A stretch of 64,000 nt of DNA. Source: Umbelopsis ramanniana AG. Its lineage: Eukaryota > Mucoromycota > Umbelopsidomycetes > Umbelopsidales > Umbelopsidaceae. How positions within the stretch are numbered: position 1 is the stretch's first letter; each line of letters begins with the position of its first letter. Below are positions 11,109-22,288 of this stretch, piece by piece. A model generated the notes under the pieces. The model searched no databases, was not told the origin of the DNA, and saw only the letters and a list, made by a program, of their open reading frames with translations. The position numbers and the translations under genes are program-made. Location: contig NW_026252115.1 of the NCBI RefSeq assembly GCF_025399195.1, positions 186,001 to 250,000 on the forward strand, written 5' to 3'.

Positions 11109-12848
11109 ATGCCTCTAATTCCTAACACAAGCAACACGGATAAGCGTTGGTGGAAAGAAGGAGTGGTCTATCAAATCTACCCCTCAAGTTTCAAGGATTC
11201 CAATGGTGACGGCATGGGCGATATTCCAGGCATCATCTCCAAATTAGATTACATCAAAGATCTCGGTGTGGACATTGTGTGGCTGTCACCATTTTATGCA
11301 AGCCCACAGGTTGACATGGGGTACGACATTTCTGATTATCAAGACGTGTATGGACCCTACGGAACAGTCGATGACGTTAAGGAGTTGATTCAAGGTTGCC
11401 ACAAGAGAAATATTCGTATCATCTTTGACCTGGTGGTCAATCATACGTCAGACCAACATGCTTGGTTCAAGGAGAGCAGGTCATCCAAGGTGAACCCCAA
11501 AAGAGACTGGTATTACTGGAGACCTGCAAAGTATGATGAACAAGGCAACCGCATGCCACCTTGCAACTGGCGTAGCTGCTTTGGTGGCAGTGCATGGACC
11601 TGGGACGAGACCACGCAAGAGTACTACCTTAATCTTTTCACTCCAGAACAGCCAGATTTGAACTGGGAGAACGAAGATGTGCGCAAAGCCATTTATGATA
11701 ATGCTATGCGATTTTGGCTTGACTTAGGCGTGGATGGTTTCCGAATCGACGTTGTGAATATGTACAGCAAACATTTGCCTTTTGCGGATGCACCTATTAC
11801 CGATTCATCTTCTGCGTGGCAGTTGGCCGTAGAGCTTTTCTGCAATGGTCCTCGCATGTATGAATTTTTGGAAGAAATGAATAGCTCTGTGCTATCCCAC
11901 TACGATGTCATGACCGTAGGAGAACTTCCCTGTACCCCCGAGCCAGAAGCTGTACTTCGATATGTCAGTTCCAGTGCCAAGAAACTCAATATGGTCTTCC
12001 AAATGGACTTGGTGACGCTTGGATTTGGTAAAAATGAAAAGTTTGAGACTACCGAATGGAATCTGCTACAGTTCAAGGCATTTTTGGATAAGTGGCAATG
12101 CTTTATCAACGGAAACGATGGATGGACCACTATATTCTTGGAGAACCATGATCAAGCCAGGTCCATTTCACGCTTTGGTTCTGATGATCCTGCCTTCCGC
12201 GAAATATCAGGAAAAATGCTGGCTACCTTCTTATGTACATTGACCGGTACACTGTTCCTTTACCAAGGCCAAGAAATAGGGATGATCAATGCTCCCAAGT
12301 CATGGCCCATCGAAGAATATAAGGACGTTGAGTCCCTCAACTTCTATAATCATGTCAAGAAATCTACCAATAGCGACGAAAAGGCATTGAGTAAAGCCCA
12401 TTCCGCCATCCAAGCTGTTGCAAGAGATCACAGTCGAACACCAGTTCAATGGGATAGCTCTCAACATGGTGGTTTCACCACAGGTCAACCCTGGATGCGG
12501 GTCAACGACAGCTTCAGCTATATCAACGTTCGTGACCAAGAACACGATGAGAACAGTGTACTTTCTTTCTGGCGCAAGGCTATAGAGTTCCGTAAAAACT
12601 ATAAAGAGCTGCTCGTATATGGAGAATTTCAATTATGCGATGCCGAAAACACAAAAACATTGACATATCTCAAGGTTCATAACGACCAAAAAGCGTTGGT
12701 TGTTCTTAACTTTACCAAAGAGGAGCAGACATTTATGGTACCAAAGGAAGCTCATGGCCAGATGGATTTGGTATTGAGTAACTCAAAAACATCTTCTGAA
12801 TCCAAACAATTAGGACCTTTCGAAGCTAGAGTATATCTCATAAACTAG
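11109..12848 (+). CDS. GH13 alpha-glucosidase (maltase), cytosolic
   Basis: This intronless frame encodes 579 aa from the ATG at 11109 (context ACCATGCC). An upstream in-frame ATG at 11052 overlaps the TATA region and would add 19 basic residues, so it is rejected. The N-terminus (RWWKEGVVYQIYPSSFKDS) is typical of oligo-1,6-glucosidases and yeast-type maltases and is not a signal peptide. GH13 regions: DLVVNHTSD (I), GFRIDVVNM with the nucleophile Asp (II), MTVGELPC with the catalytic Glu (III), FLENHDQAR (IV). It should hydrolyse imported maltose and short alpha-glucosides to glucose. Exact specificity (maltase or isomaltase) is not decided here. Confidence 0.92.
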   Translation: MPLIPNTSNTDKRWWKEGVVYQIYPSSFKDSNGDGMGDIPGIISKLDYIKDLGVDIVWLSPFYASPQVDMGYDISDYQDVYGPYGTVDDVKELIQGCHKRNIRIIFDLVVNHTSDQHAWFKESRSSKVNPKRDWYYWRPAKYDEQGNRMPPCNWRSCFGGSAWTWDETTQEYYLNLFTPEQPDLNWENEDVRKAIYDNAMRFWLDLGVDGFRIDVVNMYSKHLPFADAPITDSSSAWQLAVELFCNGPRMYEFLEEMNSSVLSHYDVMTVGELPCTPEPEAVLRYVSSSAKKLNMVFQMDLVTLGFGKNEKFETTEWNLLQFKAFLDKWQCFINGNDGWTTIFLENHDQARSISRFGSDDPAFREISGKMLATFLCTLTGTLFLYQGQEIGMINAPKSWPIEEYKDVESLNFYNHVKKSTNSDEKALSKAHSAIQAVARDHSRTPVQWDSSQHGGFTTGQPWMRVNDSFSYINVRDQEHDENSVLSFWRKAIEFRKNYKELLVYGEFQLCDAENTKTLTYLKVHNDQKALVVLNFTKEEQTFMVPKEAHGQMDLVLSNSKTSSESKQLGPFEARVYLIN

Positions 12849-13312
12849 ATGGTTGTAAAAATGTACTTTGGATGATAATATATTTTTTGTTAAATGAGAT
12901 GTATGGGATTGTCTTATAGTGTTTGGAAGATTTATATAGGTGTCTTAGCTTGCTAGACATCGTCTTTTCATATCAGTGGCAGTAGATGCCCAAATAGAAC
13001 GATAAAGTAATGTCAAAGATGAAGGGTCCACTAACTGGCAACCGCTATGGCGACTCAGTCTAAAATATTGTCCAGGGTTGGTTTCCAGTAGAAACAATAC
13101 CACTGTTTCATAGTGATTCAGCACAATATTACAGCGAAGGCACAAGTTTCTACAGTCTATAACCTCACAAGTGTGGGCAAGTAGCTTGGCCTGTCGAACT
13201 GCTGGTGGTTCAAAAGTCCTTATCTCATTGGTTTGGAGCCAATCTCCGCACTCTTACAAACTGTCAGCCAAGCTTGCTAATTTTAACTTCTTAGCCACCT
13301 TTACAGCATTCA
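12849..13312. other. Intergenic, no gene seen
   Basis: The first part carries AT-rich 3' sequence of the maltase (TAATATATTTTTTG near 12874). The rest is the upstream region of the ArfGAP gene. A loosely tRNA-like stretch near 13150-13230 does not fold into a cloverleaf and was rejected. Confidence 0.5.
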
Positions 13313-14694
13313 ATGGCCAAAGAAGCGACCAAGGAAGAACGTGACCAGATCTTCAAGGAACTCAAGCAAAACCGACACAACAAGTTATGCTTTGACTGTG
13401 GTTCAAGAAACCCAACCTGGGCGTCCGTTACTTTTGCAGTTTATATTTGTCAAGATTGCTCATCCACCCATCGCGGTCTTGGTGTCCACATTAGTTTTGT
13501 CAGATCGATCGTCCTGGACATATGGCAGTGGGAGCACTTGTGGTTAATGCGTGCAGGCGGTAACCAAGCTGCGCAAGAATTCTTTTCAAAACACGGCGTA
13601 TCTGCATTGAATAAGGATGCTCTCAACAAATACACTTCAAAAACTGCACAGCAATACAAGAAGCAACTGGCGCAGCGGGCAAAGACTATGCAAGAAAGGT
13701 ATGTATGAGTTATGAATGGACGAATGCTTTGGATGGTAGACTGATGTTTGATCATAGTCATAGTGTCGCCGAGGACCTGACCGAAGCAGAACCATCTCTG
13801 ATCGATTTTTCAGGCTCGCCACCTGCGCCAAAGAATGGCACGACAACTTGGTCAAAGGAGGAGGAGGATTTCTTTAGTGGTTGGGAAAAATCAAAGGATA
13901 GCACAACAAATCCTCAGCAATCGAACAACCACACTGCTAAAGCGAAAGCAAATCTATCAACGGCCAGCCATACCCGACAGCAAAAGGCAAAGCCCATGAA
14001 ATTAGGTGCTAGACGAAATGCTGACTTCAACTTTGAGGAGGCGCAGGCAAGAGAAAAGCAAGCATCGGTCATGGCGGAAGAGGTTGCAGCAACTGCCATA
14101 TCTCAACCTACTCATACCTCTTCCAGACTTGCATATGCAGGCGATTTCAATCAAAACTCAAACAGTTCTTCCGCCGCGGCTATGCCAAGTTCCAAACAGA
14201 ATGGGTCAACCAATGCACCACAGCGATTTGGAGGGTTTGGATTTGTTCCCGACGCCAATACCATGGCTAATGCACAGTCGGTTAATTTGCCTTCCAGAAT
14301 CACCGGTATGGGTTCAACACCTGATGTGGATGAAGTGACCGCCGCACGAGATCGATTTACCAATGCCAAATCCATATCGTCCGATCAATACTTCCAACGA
14401 GGCAATTATGATCAAACCCTCTCTGCGGAAAACAGTGCCAAGCTTGCTCAGTTTCAGGGCTCCAACAGTATTTCTAGCGACCAATATTTTGGCCGCCCAG
14501 AGTTCACAGAATCGAGTCGTCGGATATCGTCTGAATTTGATGCCAGTGATTTGACGAAAAAGTTTCTCCGTGGCGCTAGTCGAGGTGCATCCAAGGTATG
14601 TATATTCTTTGGGGGCTTGCTTGTCAACGCATCGGCTAACCTCACATTTCCATACCAGCTGCAGCGCATGATTTCCGACTTGGAGGTAAATTAA
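13313..14694 (+). CDS. GLO3: ArfGAP of the GLO3 / ARFGAP2-3 type
   Basis: Exon 1 (13313-13698) encodes the ArfGAP zinc finger: CFDCGSRNP, then [11 protein letters not shown] after the usual spacing (C-x2-C-x16-C-x2-C), followed by [13 protein letters not shown] with the catalytic Arg in its normal place. The intron ends at one of two tandem TCATAG acceptors (13757 or 13763); both keep the frame. The long hydrophilic second exon carries [11 protein letters not shown], a Lys-rich [12 protein letters not shown] helix and two copies of the GLO3 motif ([11 protein letters not shown] and [12 protein letters not shown]). A last intron near 14595-14658 leads to [11 protein letters not shown] and a stop. 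The product should stimulate Arf1 GTP hydrolysis on COPI vesicles at the Golgi. The C-terminus is short and the final GAGGTAAAT could be another donor, so the end is less certain. Confidence 0.88.
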
Positions 14695-15021
14695 CCATCG
14701 TGCGTGTGTGGTGGAGGCGCGCTATACATCAAAAGGCATGCATGTATTAATCCATTTTTCACTCTGTGCAGCGACGATAATTTCAAGGGCTGATCCCTAT
14801 GCCGCCACTCCTATAATCGTTCAACTTTTATACCCTAGACTCCTTCAGCTTCCATGTACATAATACAGCAAGAATGAAGACACGCCAACAGCAAGGCTTA
14901 TATGTGTATGTGTGTGATGACATTTTGGATTGTATTGACAGCAATGTTTTGTCTTCTTAATCATATAAGATACATAAACATAAAGAATAAACATAAAGAA
15001 GTAAGGTAATAAAATAATTAT
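14695..15021. other. Convergent 3' intergenic region
   Basis: This is a spacer between the ArfGAP and the GH3 gene, which converge. It holds AT-rich 3' sequence including repeated ACATAAAGAATAA near 14976-14998. No gene is seen. Confidence 0.5.
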
Positions 15022-17639
15022 TTATCTGGTAAATTCGTAAGCACCGCCAGTGACAAATCTGGCCTTGCGAGCGTTCTTTTGATAGGCGTTGATGGTGATG
15101 GTGAAGTTGACACCTTCATCAGCGTGCTTCTTCAAATCTCTCTGGTAGTACTCAATGTCCTTTCGTGAGAGCTTAAACTTGACGGTCTTCTCTTCGCCAA
15201 CGGCAAGGTCAACTTTCTCGAAGGCACGGAGTCGGTATGCGTCAGGAGCATATCCAGGACGAATGGATTGGGTAGTGTAGAGAAGAACAGGCTCCTTGGC
15301 GGGATAAGAACCGTCGTTCTTGACCTTGACGGACACTTCAATGGATGAACCATCAAGCTCTAGGGTATTGGAGGACAATTCGATGTCAGAGTAGGTGATT
15401 TCAGAGTATCCGAAACCATAACCGAAGGGGAATTCAGGTGAGTAATAGGATTCTTCACCACCGTTGATGTTGAAGTAGTTGTAAACACCCTGCCAGTAGG
15501 TCACATTGCTTTGAGAGCCGTGCTTGGGATAGGTGAATGGCAATCGACCGCTGGGGTTGACTTCACCAAAGATGATTTCGGCAATGGCCAAACCACCCCA
15601 TGAGCCTGGCAAGTAGGCATTCAAGATAGCAGAAGACAATTCAGGAATGTCCTTCAAGAGACGTGGTCGGACTTGGACAAGAACAGTAATGATATCGGCC
15701 TTGGAAGATTCCTTGATCAAACGAACAAGCTCAAGCTGACCTTCACTAGTGGTCAAGTCATCAATGTTACCACCAAACTCGGCGTAAGTGTTTTCACCAA
15801 GGGCAACAATGACCTTCTCAGCATCCTTGACGGCAGCAACAACTTGATCACGCTCTTCTTGAGTCCATTTGCCATCGATGTCAGGGCCGCGAACATATTC
15901 AGGGCGAGTGCCGGTGACTTGTTCGATACCATCCACGATGGTGATACCACGTCCACCATAGTACTCCTCATTACCAAGAGATCCTTGCCATCGAAGTGAC
16001 CAACCTCCGTTTTGGAATGAGATGCTGTTACCAGCAGGACCGACCACAACCACCTTTTGTTCCTTCTTTAAGGGAAGAGCATTATCCTTGTTGACCAACA
16101 AGGTGACGGATTCACGAGCAGCATCGATGGCAAGTGCAACATCCTGCTTGGATCCGACAGTGGTGTGCAAAGACTTGTCAGCGTATGGCTGTTCGAACAA
16201 ACCAACATCCTTCTTCAATTGAAGAACGCGAGCAGCGGCACTATCAATCTTGCTCTCTGGGATGCGACCAGTCTCAACCAAGTGCAAAAGAGCCTCAGAG
16301 AAGTTGCCATTGTCAGGAACCATGGACATATCCAAAGAAGTGTTCTTGACGGTTTGCCAGGTGGCATCATATTCACCCTTGGCGGTTTGGTGATCTTGAT
16401 ACAAACGCCAGAGATCACCCCAGTCAGTAACGATAAGCCCCTTAAAGCCAACGTGTTCTCTGAGAAGGGTTTCAACATAGAATTCAGATGTGGGAACAGG
16501 TTGACCATTGATATCGGAGAAAGACTCCATGGCAGAAGCAACACCTGCATCAGCTAGAGAGTACAACGGATTACCATTTCAGGTGAAACATCATCCTAGT
16601 ACAGGTTATAGACAAAAACTTACTTGCGGCTTGGAAAGGAGGAACAAAGTACTCCAACAAAAAGTTGTCTGGGATCCAAGCAGAGCCACGGTCTTTGCCG
16701 TTGTTGGGCTTGCCATAGGCGATCCAGTGCTAAAGGAAGTCAGCGTTGGGATGTGTGTTTTTTGGGGTTTTTACCATCGCTGTATCTATGAATGCTTACC
16801 TTCATGCAGGCAGCAACGCGGTTGCGATCCTTCTTGTAGTTACCCTGCAACCCCTTGACGGAGGCAACAGCCATCTCACTGGTCAAATGAGGATCCTCAC
16901 CAAAGTTTTCATAGTTCCTGATAAATAGGAGGAGAACAGAGCGAGTTAGAATAAGGCCCAATGAATTTTTTCCCACTCCGAAGTGGTTTGATTCTTACCT
17001 AGCCCAGATCTTTTCAACGTTCAAGTCAAGGCATGGACAGAAGATCCATGGAATACCGACAGCTCTAGTGTCCTTGGCAGCAATACGGCTGGATTCGTAA
17101 GCATGCTTGGGGTTGAAGGTGGCAGCAGTGGAAGTTGGTTGAGGGAACAAGACGGCACCGTTGACATAGTTGGCACCGTGGACAGAGTCCAAACCGTAAA
17201 TCATAGGGATCTTGGGACCGTGCTCAAGAGCAACCTTCTGGATACTATCCACAATCTCAGTGAACCGCTCGGGAGAGTAGACCTGGTACTTTCCTCCGTG
17301 GTTACCGGGAGAATCCAAGAAGGAACCAACTTTCCATTCATCAACCCAGTATTCAACTTGCTTCAAATCCAAGAAACCATCCTTATCCATAAGCTTTCCG
17401 ATTTCGATTTGAGTCATCTGACCAATCTTCTCCTTGAGTGTCAACTTGCTGATCATGTCAAGGATGTCGGCGTCGATTTCACCAGGCTTAGCGAAGCCTT
17501 CGATGGGAGCAGGCAACTCGTAGCTATCGACAGGGTTAATGGGTGTATCATCAAGAATTTGGAACTCGGCGTCTCCAAAAGCATAGGATGGAGCTTCTGA
17601 AGCCACGTTCGTTTCTGGTTCAAGCTGCTGGTTTGCCAT
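15022..17639 (-). CDS. GH3 beta-glucosidase-like enzyme without signal peptide
   Basis: Four exons: 17639-16999, 16917-16800, 16729-16624 and 16553-15022. Every junction keeps the frame. The N-terminus (MANQQLEPETNVASEAPSYA) is hydrophilic. GH3 marks are LTLKEKIGQMTQIEIGKL, IPMIYGLDSVHGANY, RNYENFGEDPHL, the catalytic TDWGDLWRLY with the nucleophile Asp, and NPSGRLPFTYP in the second domain. A C-terminal fibronectin-III-like domain (VKVKNDGSYPAKEPVLLY) closes the protein. The overall form recalls the Dictyostelium GluA and oomycete GH3 group. It likely hydrolyses beta-glucosides such as cellobiose. Without a signal peptide it would act inside the cell or leave by another route. Confidence 0.9.
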
Positions 17640-18764
17640 GGTTGTTAGAGATGGTCAGAAATAGATGTAAAGACAAAAGCCTGGCTGGTTTTATAGTCTG
17701 ATGTTCGCGTGGCAACGGTCTTATAGAGTTCATCCACACTCCGCATATGAGCACAAACGGGGAATTTTCCCGCCCAGCTTTTTGGGTTTCACACATAATC
17801 CCCGTCTGTTCACACCAATCCGACGAAGAAGGACTTGATAATCTGTTATTGAAATTTGTCTACGCATGTAAAGTGAAGGAGGTCAAAGCTAATAAAACCG
17901 GTGTTTTGCATCTGAGTATGTGGAAAAGCCGACTGGGGTAGTCAATTTTAAGGAAGAGTCACGCTGGGGACAACGTGCCTCAGGTCCACTACTGCATCCT
18001 AATACCACTACTATCCGCGGCTTAGCTCTAGTGACATCCAATGGCCATGCGCTCCCTCCATATTGTATAGCAACTACATGTGGTACATAGTCACGCCATG
18101 TACCCTGCTGCTTCCACTGGGAAACCCCCATTGCTTGTATTATCAAGCATACAATCAAAACTCTATCAGCTGTGCCCCATTCCATTTCAACCCTGACTGC
18201 GTAAAGCGATGTACCCGATAGTGATACTGAGTGTTTCCCTTTGTGTTTCGGCAAAGTGTGGGGTACGTGACATGTTCCCTGTTTTCCCAGCTTTATCGGT
18301 CATCGAATATACCGGCGACAACTACAATCGGATAAACGCCGGTCAGCCAACTCTATTCTTTACACGTTCGATTGGCTCACCTATTCTGGGTAATGTCTAT
18401 ACCAACGCTTTCATGTACATATTTCTTTTCTTTGTATTGTAAATTGAAGGTGGCCGTTCAAGGTCAAACCGGCCAATTTCGACCAAGATGTCGCTGCGGG
18501 AATACATATGTGTGACACTCTTTGCCAGAAAGAAGGCTGGAGGCAACGAATTGTATATGGGTTAATGTTGTTATCATGTGGCTCACGAAATACCAAAGCG
18601 TTTCGTTTTTGTCTTTATCCAATGTGTTCCACGATACCTTGGAGAGTTGGTATCCGCAAAGCGACAGCACAGGGAAATGCCAGTGGCTTAGCGCGAGACT
18701 GCCATTTCGTCCACAAAATTTCGGTTCATGTCAGTCAACGTTATGAAGCTTGATATCCTGCACC
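17640..18764. other. Divergent intergenic region between GH3 and TRM5
   Basis: This is 1.1 kb between divergent start codons. A 77-codon frame at 18209-18442 starts with a signal-like segment (MYPIVILSVSLCVSAKCG) but has no further support. Otherwise I see only promoter sequence. Confidence 0.45.
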
Positions 18765-20808
18765 ATGCCATTCCCGCCACCGGCCCAAAAGGCCATGACA
18801 CAGCTCAATCGAGAAGCATTCAAGAGAACCATCAAAGTTTATGCTGTCCGAATTCCATCTGCTAAGGTCATGGCGTTCCAAAAACAGATTCGCAGGTCGG
18901 TAGTTGAAACAAACCCTTGCACACCGAACGACACTCACTAAAACCAGTGCCTTTTGCGCAAAAAAGTGATCTATTCAATCAGCCTAAGCTCAGGAATGTA
19001 GTGGATGATGGAGAATCAAAGGAAACGAGGCTAGTATTACTGCGGTCAGATGTCACAAGCCCAGGTAACAACACTTTTGATGCCATGACGGAGACGATCG
19101 TTTCATCCTGACGCGCCATATTACACTTTTTGAAGAATTGAAAGAAGTATCCGATGAAGGAAAAAAGATAATAGAGTCAGAAGGATTGGGAATTGCAGAG
19201 CATACTATAGATCTGCAATACGATTATTGGACTTCTGGTAATTTTTGCATATGTCATGGCGACCGAGGTCGATACATCGATTAACCAATATAGTAATACA
19301 CATTTGTGTACGTAGAGGAGGTGCTTAGAGCTATATTACCCGACGAATTGACTGAAGTGCCCTCTGCATTTACGGCAGTCGGTCATATTGGTATGCTTTC
19401 CTCCCGCATACCGATGACAGAGTTGGACATGTCAATGTTAACACCACTGGTCTCTTTCTATCTTAGCACACATGAACTTAAGGGAAGAGTACTTGCCGTG
19501 GAAAAGTATTATTGGCCAGGTCATTTTGGATGTAAGTGTAGATGCTACTAATGAACTTAGGTGCATAACGAGAAATATGAGCTGATGGTGACTATCGTCG
19601 ATTTACAGAAAAATAAGACCATCAAAACCGTTGTCAACAAATTGGATGCCATCGATACCACATTCCGATTCTTCAAGATGGAGATCTTGGCTGGTGAAAA
19701 CAATATGATTGCAGAGGTTAAAGAAAGCGGCTGCCGTTTCCGCTTTGATTTCTCACAAGTTTACTGGAACAGCCGATTACATACCGAGCACGATAGATTG
19801 ATCCAGCAATTTGCAAAGAATGAATATGTTTGTGAGTATTTGAAAAAAGATGATGCCAAATTGGAGTTATGGCTAACTCTGGAGATCATAGGTGACGTCT
19901 TCGCTGGTGTCGGTCCGTTCGCTTTGCCTGCCGCAAAGAAGGGATGCAATGTGTATGCAAATGATTTGAATCCAGTCTCATACAAGTGGATGATGGAGAA
20001 CATAAAGCTGAACAAGGTAAGCTCATTCAATGTGATTGAGAAAGTGTAATGATCTGGCCTTTTGACTTGGATTGGCAGATCAAGGACAACCTCCATGCAT
20101 ACAACTTGGACGGAAGAGAGTTTATACATAAAGCTATTGCCGACCTCGATCTGGCCATGAATGCTGGCAACAAATGGAAGACGTTTGATCATTTTGTTAT
20201 GAACCTCCCTGCCACTGCTATTGAATTCTTAGGTAAATTAGAGTTATATTCGGGCTCAGTTTGACAATCTTTGGATGTTCACCATATTTTCACTTTTCAC
20301 AGATGCCTTCCGTGGCGCTTATAGATCTAAGAAATCCATCTATGAACAGTCAGGATCCCCCAAACTACCTATGGTACACTGTCATTGCTTTTCTAAAAGT
20401 CCAACCCCTAATATTGACATTATGGAGGTAAGTTATTTGCGATGCGACAATGAAATCATCAGCAGTGAATAGCGTTGACTAATAAGCTATCAGCGCATTC
20501 AACATGCTACTGGAGAGCCAGTGGATGCAGCATCAACTTTTGTACATTGGGTTCGCAAGGTAGCACCTAACAAGGACATGTACTGTGTCTCGTTCCGCTT
20601 GACGCCAGACATGATATTTGCAGAAACAAGGTCAGCTTGAATAAGAGAGGAATTTTGGCGACAATAGAGAGAGTGTAATTAAATAATCGCATGTGCCCTG
20701 GTACATTTTCTTCACGATAGTTTGAAGCGCAGGGAATCAGGTAGTGGATCACCCAATTTAGAGACCAAAAAACCCAAGTTTGAAGAAGGTAGCGGATCGA
20801 AGGAATAA
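18765..20808 (+). CDS. TRM5: tRNA (guanine37-N1)-methyltransferase
   Basis: A multi-exon gene starts at the ATG at 18765 (CACCATGCC). Traceable exons include 18765-18895, 18967-19064, 19094-19237 and 19316 onward. The order of motifs matches TRM5: NQPKLRNVVDD, FILTRHITLFEEL, EEVLRAILPDEL with VGHIAHMNLREEYLPWK, then KLDAIDTTFRFFKMEILAGE, FDFSQVYWNSRLHTEHDR, the SAM motif DVFAGVGPFALPAAKKG, VYANDLNPVSYKWM, and HFVMNLPATAIEFL with the catalytic N-L-P-A. The Lys-rich tail ends at 20808. The enzyme methylates G37 of tRNAs and so maintains the reading frame; in fungi it works in cytosol, nucleus and mitochondria. At least nine exons make it one of the most intron-rich genes here. Confidence 0.92.
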
Positions 20809-21004
20809 AATTTTAAAGCGTTGAATATGCTACAATAGACGGCGTGCTATTAAGATGAATAAAACGATGTAACTATGATAAGCTTTTAGCACTGCTTCAG
20901 AGAAGCTTGTTAGAACGTTCTTATTATTGTACCAGCAACTAAGCAGTCACTTGGTTCAAGCGGAAAAAAATCGATCTCCCAATCTCTTTGCATTCTTAAC
21001 CACC

Positions 21005-21616
21005 ATGGCAGCTAAATCAACGTCAGCATCACAACCAGAAGCTTCGCAAAATGGAAAGAAGAACGTAAAAGCAGAAAAGCCTGTTGCAAACAAGCAGGAT
21101 GCCGATGATGAGGCTGAAGACGAGCCAGTGGAAAAGGGTGCCAAGGGTGAAGCCGTCAAGGACATGCGAAATGTTACCCGGTACTTTGAGGAGCAAGCAG
21201 AACGAAGTGTGGATGCCGATAAGATCCAAAAGGTACGAGCCAGAGACTATGCGCCGTCTTCTCTTTGATTCAATCACGGCATATTGACTGTTTGCAATTG
21301 TCCCTTTTACTTGTTTATTACTAGGCTCTCAAGACGCTGCAGGAAGAAGCCATAGCCCACAAGGTCGCTATTGCGTATGTATACCCGAATTTGATTACTT
21401 TAATTAAATGATACGCAAGCAGCAAATTCTCAATTGTACTTATCAACTCTTTCCCCTGACAGCCGAAAGCAACAGATCGATAGAAGCAACATTAGTAAAG
21501 AAAACACCGATCTTATCGTTGCTGAATTGAACGTTCCTAAGCTCGTCGCAGAAAAGGCCCTGCTTGACAACAACAACGATGTGCGAGCGGCTCTTACCCA
21601 ACTTATCACCCAATGA
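21005..21616 (+). CDS. HYPK: HYPK-like protein (NatA regulator, UBA-type C-terminus)
   Basis: Three exons: 21005-21232, 21325-21374, 21463-21616. The ATG at 21005 has the context CACCATGG; an earlier in-frame ATG at 20927 would add an unrelated leader. The N-terminal half is Lys/Glu-rich and disordered. The middle helix (ALKTLQEEAIAHKVAIARKQ) and the C-terminal NAC/UBA-like module (DLIVAELNVPKLVAEKALL, then NNNDVRAALTQLITQ) match Huntingtin-interacting protein K. In other fungi and animals HYPK binds the ribosomal N-terminal acetyltransferase NatA and tunes its activity. About 129 aa, the usual size for the family. Confidence 0.85.
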
Positions 21617-22288
21617 TGCTTTTCTAACGAGCATTCTCAACTGTATCAAAATCACCTTAACTGACCAAGGTATAGATCAAAAGCACCATGAAAAATAAAA
21701 TACAAAGTTACATTTACGCTCTTTATGTCGCCATGATATTGGAGGTCATCATCCAAGTTTTGTTGTCACAACTGCAATTGCGGCTAGTCAGAGCAAAATG
21801 GAACTAAAAAATATGAATAGACCAATTTTACATTCGACTCAACGGAAAAATGGAGCGTTATCCAAAGTTCTGTCGTTGCAATGTGTGCTATGCATCTCCT
21901 CCTCTACGGATACGTCGCCCAGTTAATGGGCTCCTACACGCCATGGAATCACATATTGACTCCTTTTTCGAGCGTGTCAGGCATTTGAAAATTCCTGTCC
22001 TCTAAGGAGGGTCGATCGACCTGGTCGGGAGGAGTGCTTAACACACAGTTGAATATACCAGTTATAAAAAAAAAAAAAAAGAAGGGGTGTTCAGATGTGA
22101 AAATTCACACCTTCCAAAGGCCTTTTGTCAGTGTCCCCTTCTATAACGCCCCTGAGTCCTTGTCCTCCCTTCTTACCAAAATGTTTCACGCTTCCTGCTC
22201 ACCTATCGCTTAACCTTTCCTTTCCCCAGCCTTTTTTCTTTCTCTTCGCTTTTCATCTTGCGTCCTCTCCTTTCTGAACAAAAAAGCG
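21617..22288. promoter_or_regulatory. Upstream region with pyrimidine-rich leader
   Basis: A poly(A) run at about 22067-22080 is followed by a long C/T-rich tract (about 22105-22285) that runs up to the ATG of the SH3/RA gene. Such tracts are common in fungal core promoters and leaders. No separate gene is seen. Confidence 0.45.

Noticed and set aside
13150-13230. tRNA-like stretch with GGTTCAAAAGTCC
   Set aside because: No matching acceptor or anticodon stem could be paired.
17889-17906. AATAAAACCGGTGTTT occurs here and near 50097
   Set aside because: A single 16-base match on both strands of a 64-kb window is expected by chance about once; flanks do not match.
18209-18442. 77-codon frame with a signal-like start (MYPIVILSVSLCVSA)
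   Set aside because: Lies in the divergent promoter region, with no cysteine pattern, homology or splice support beyond the hydrophobic start.
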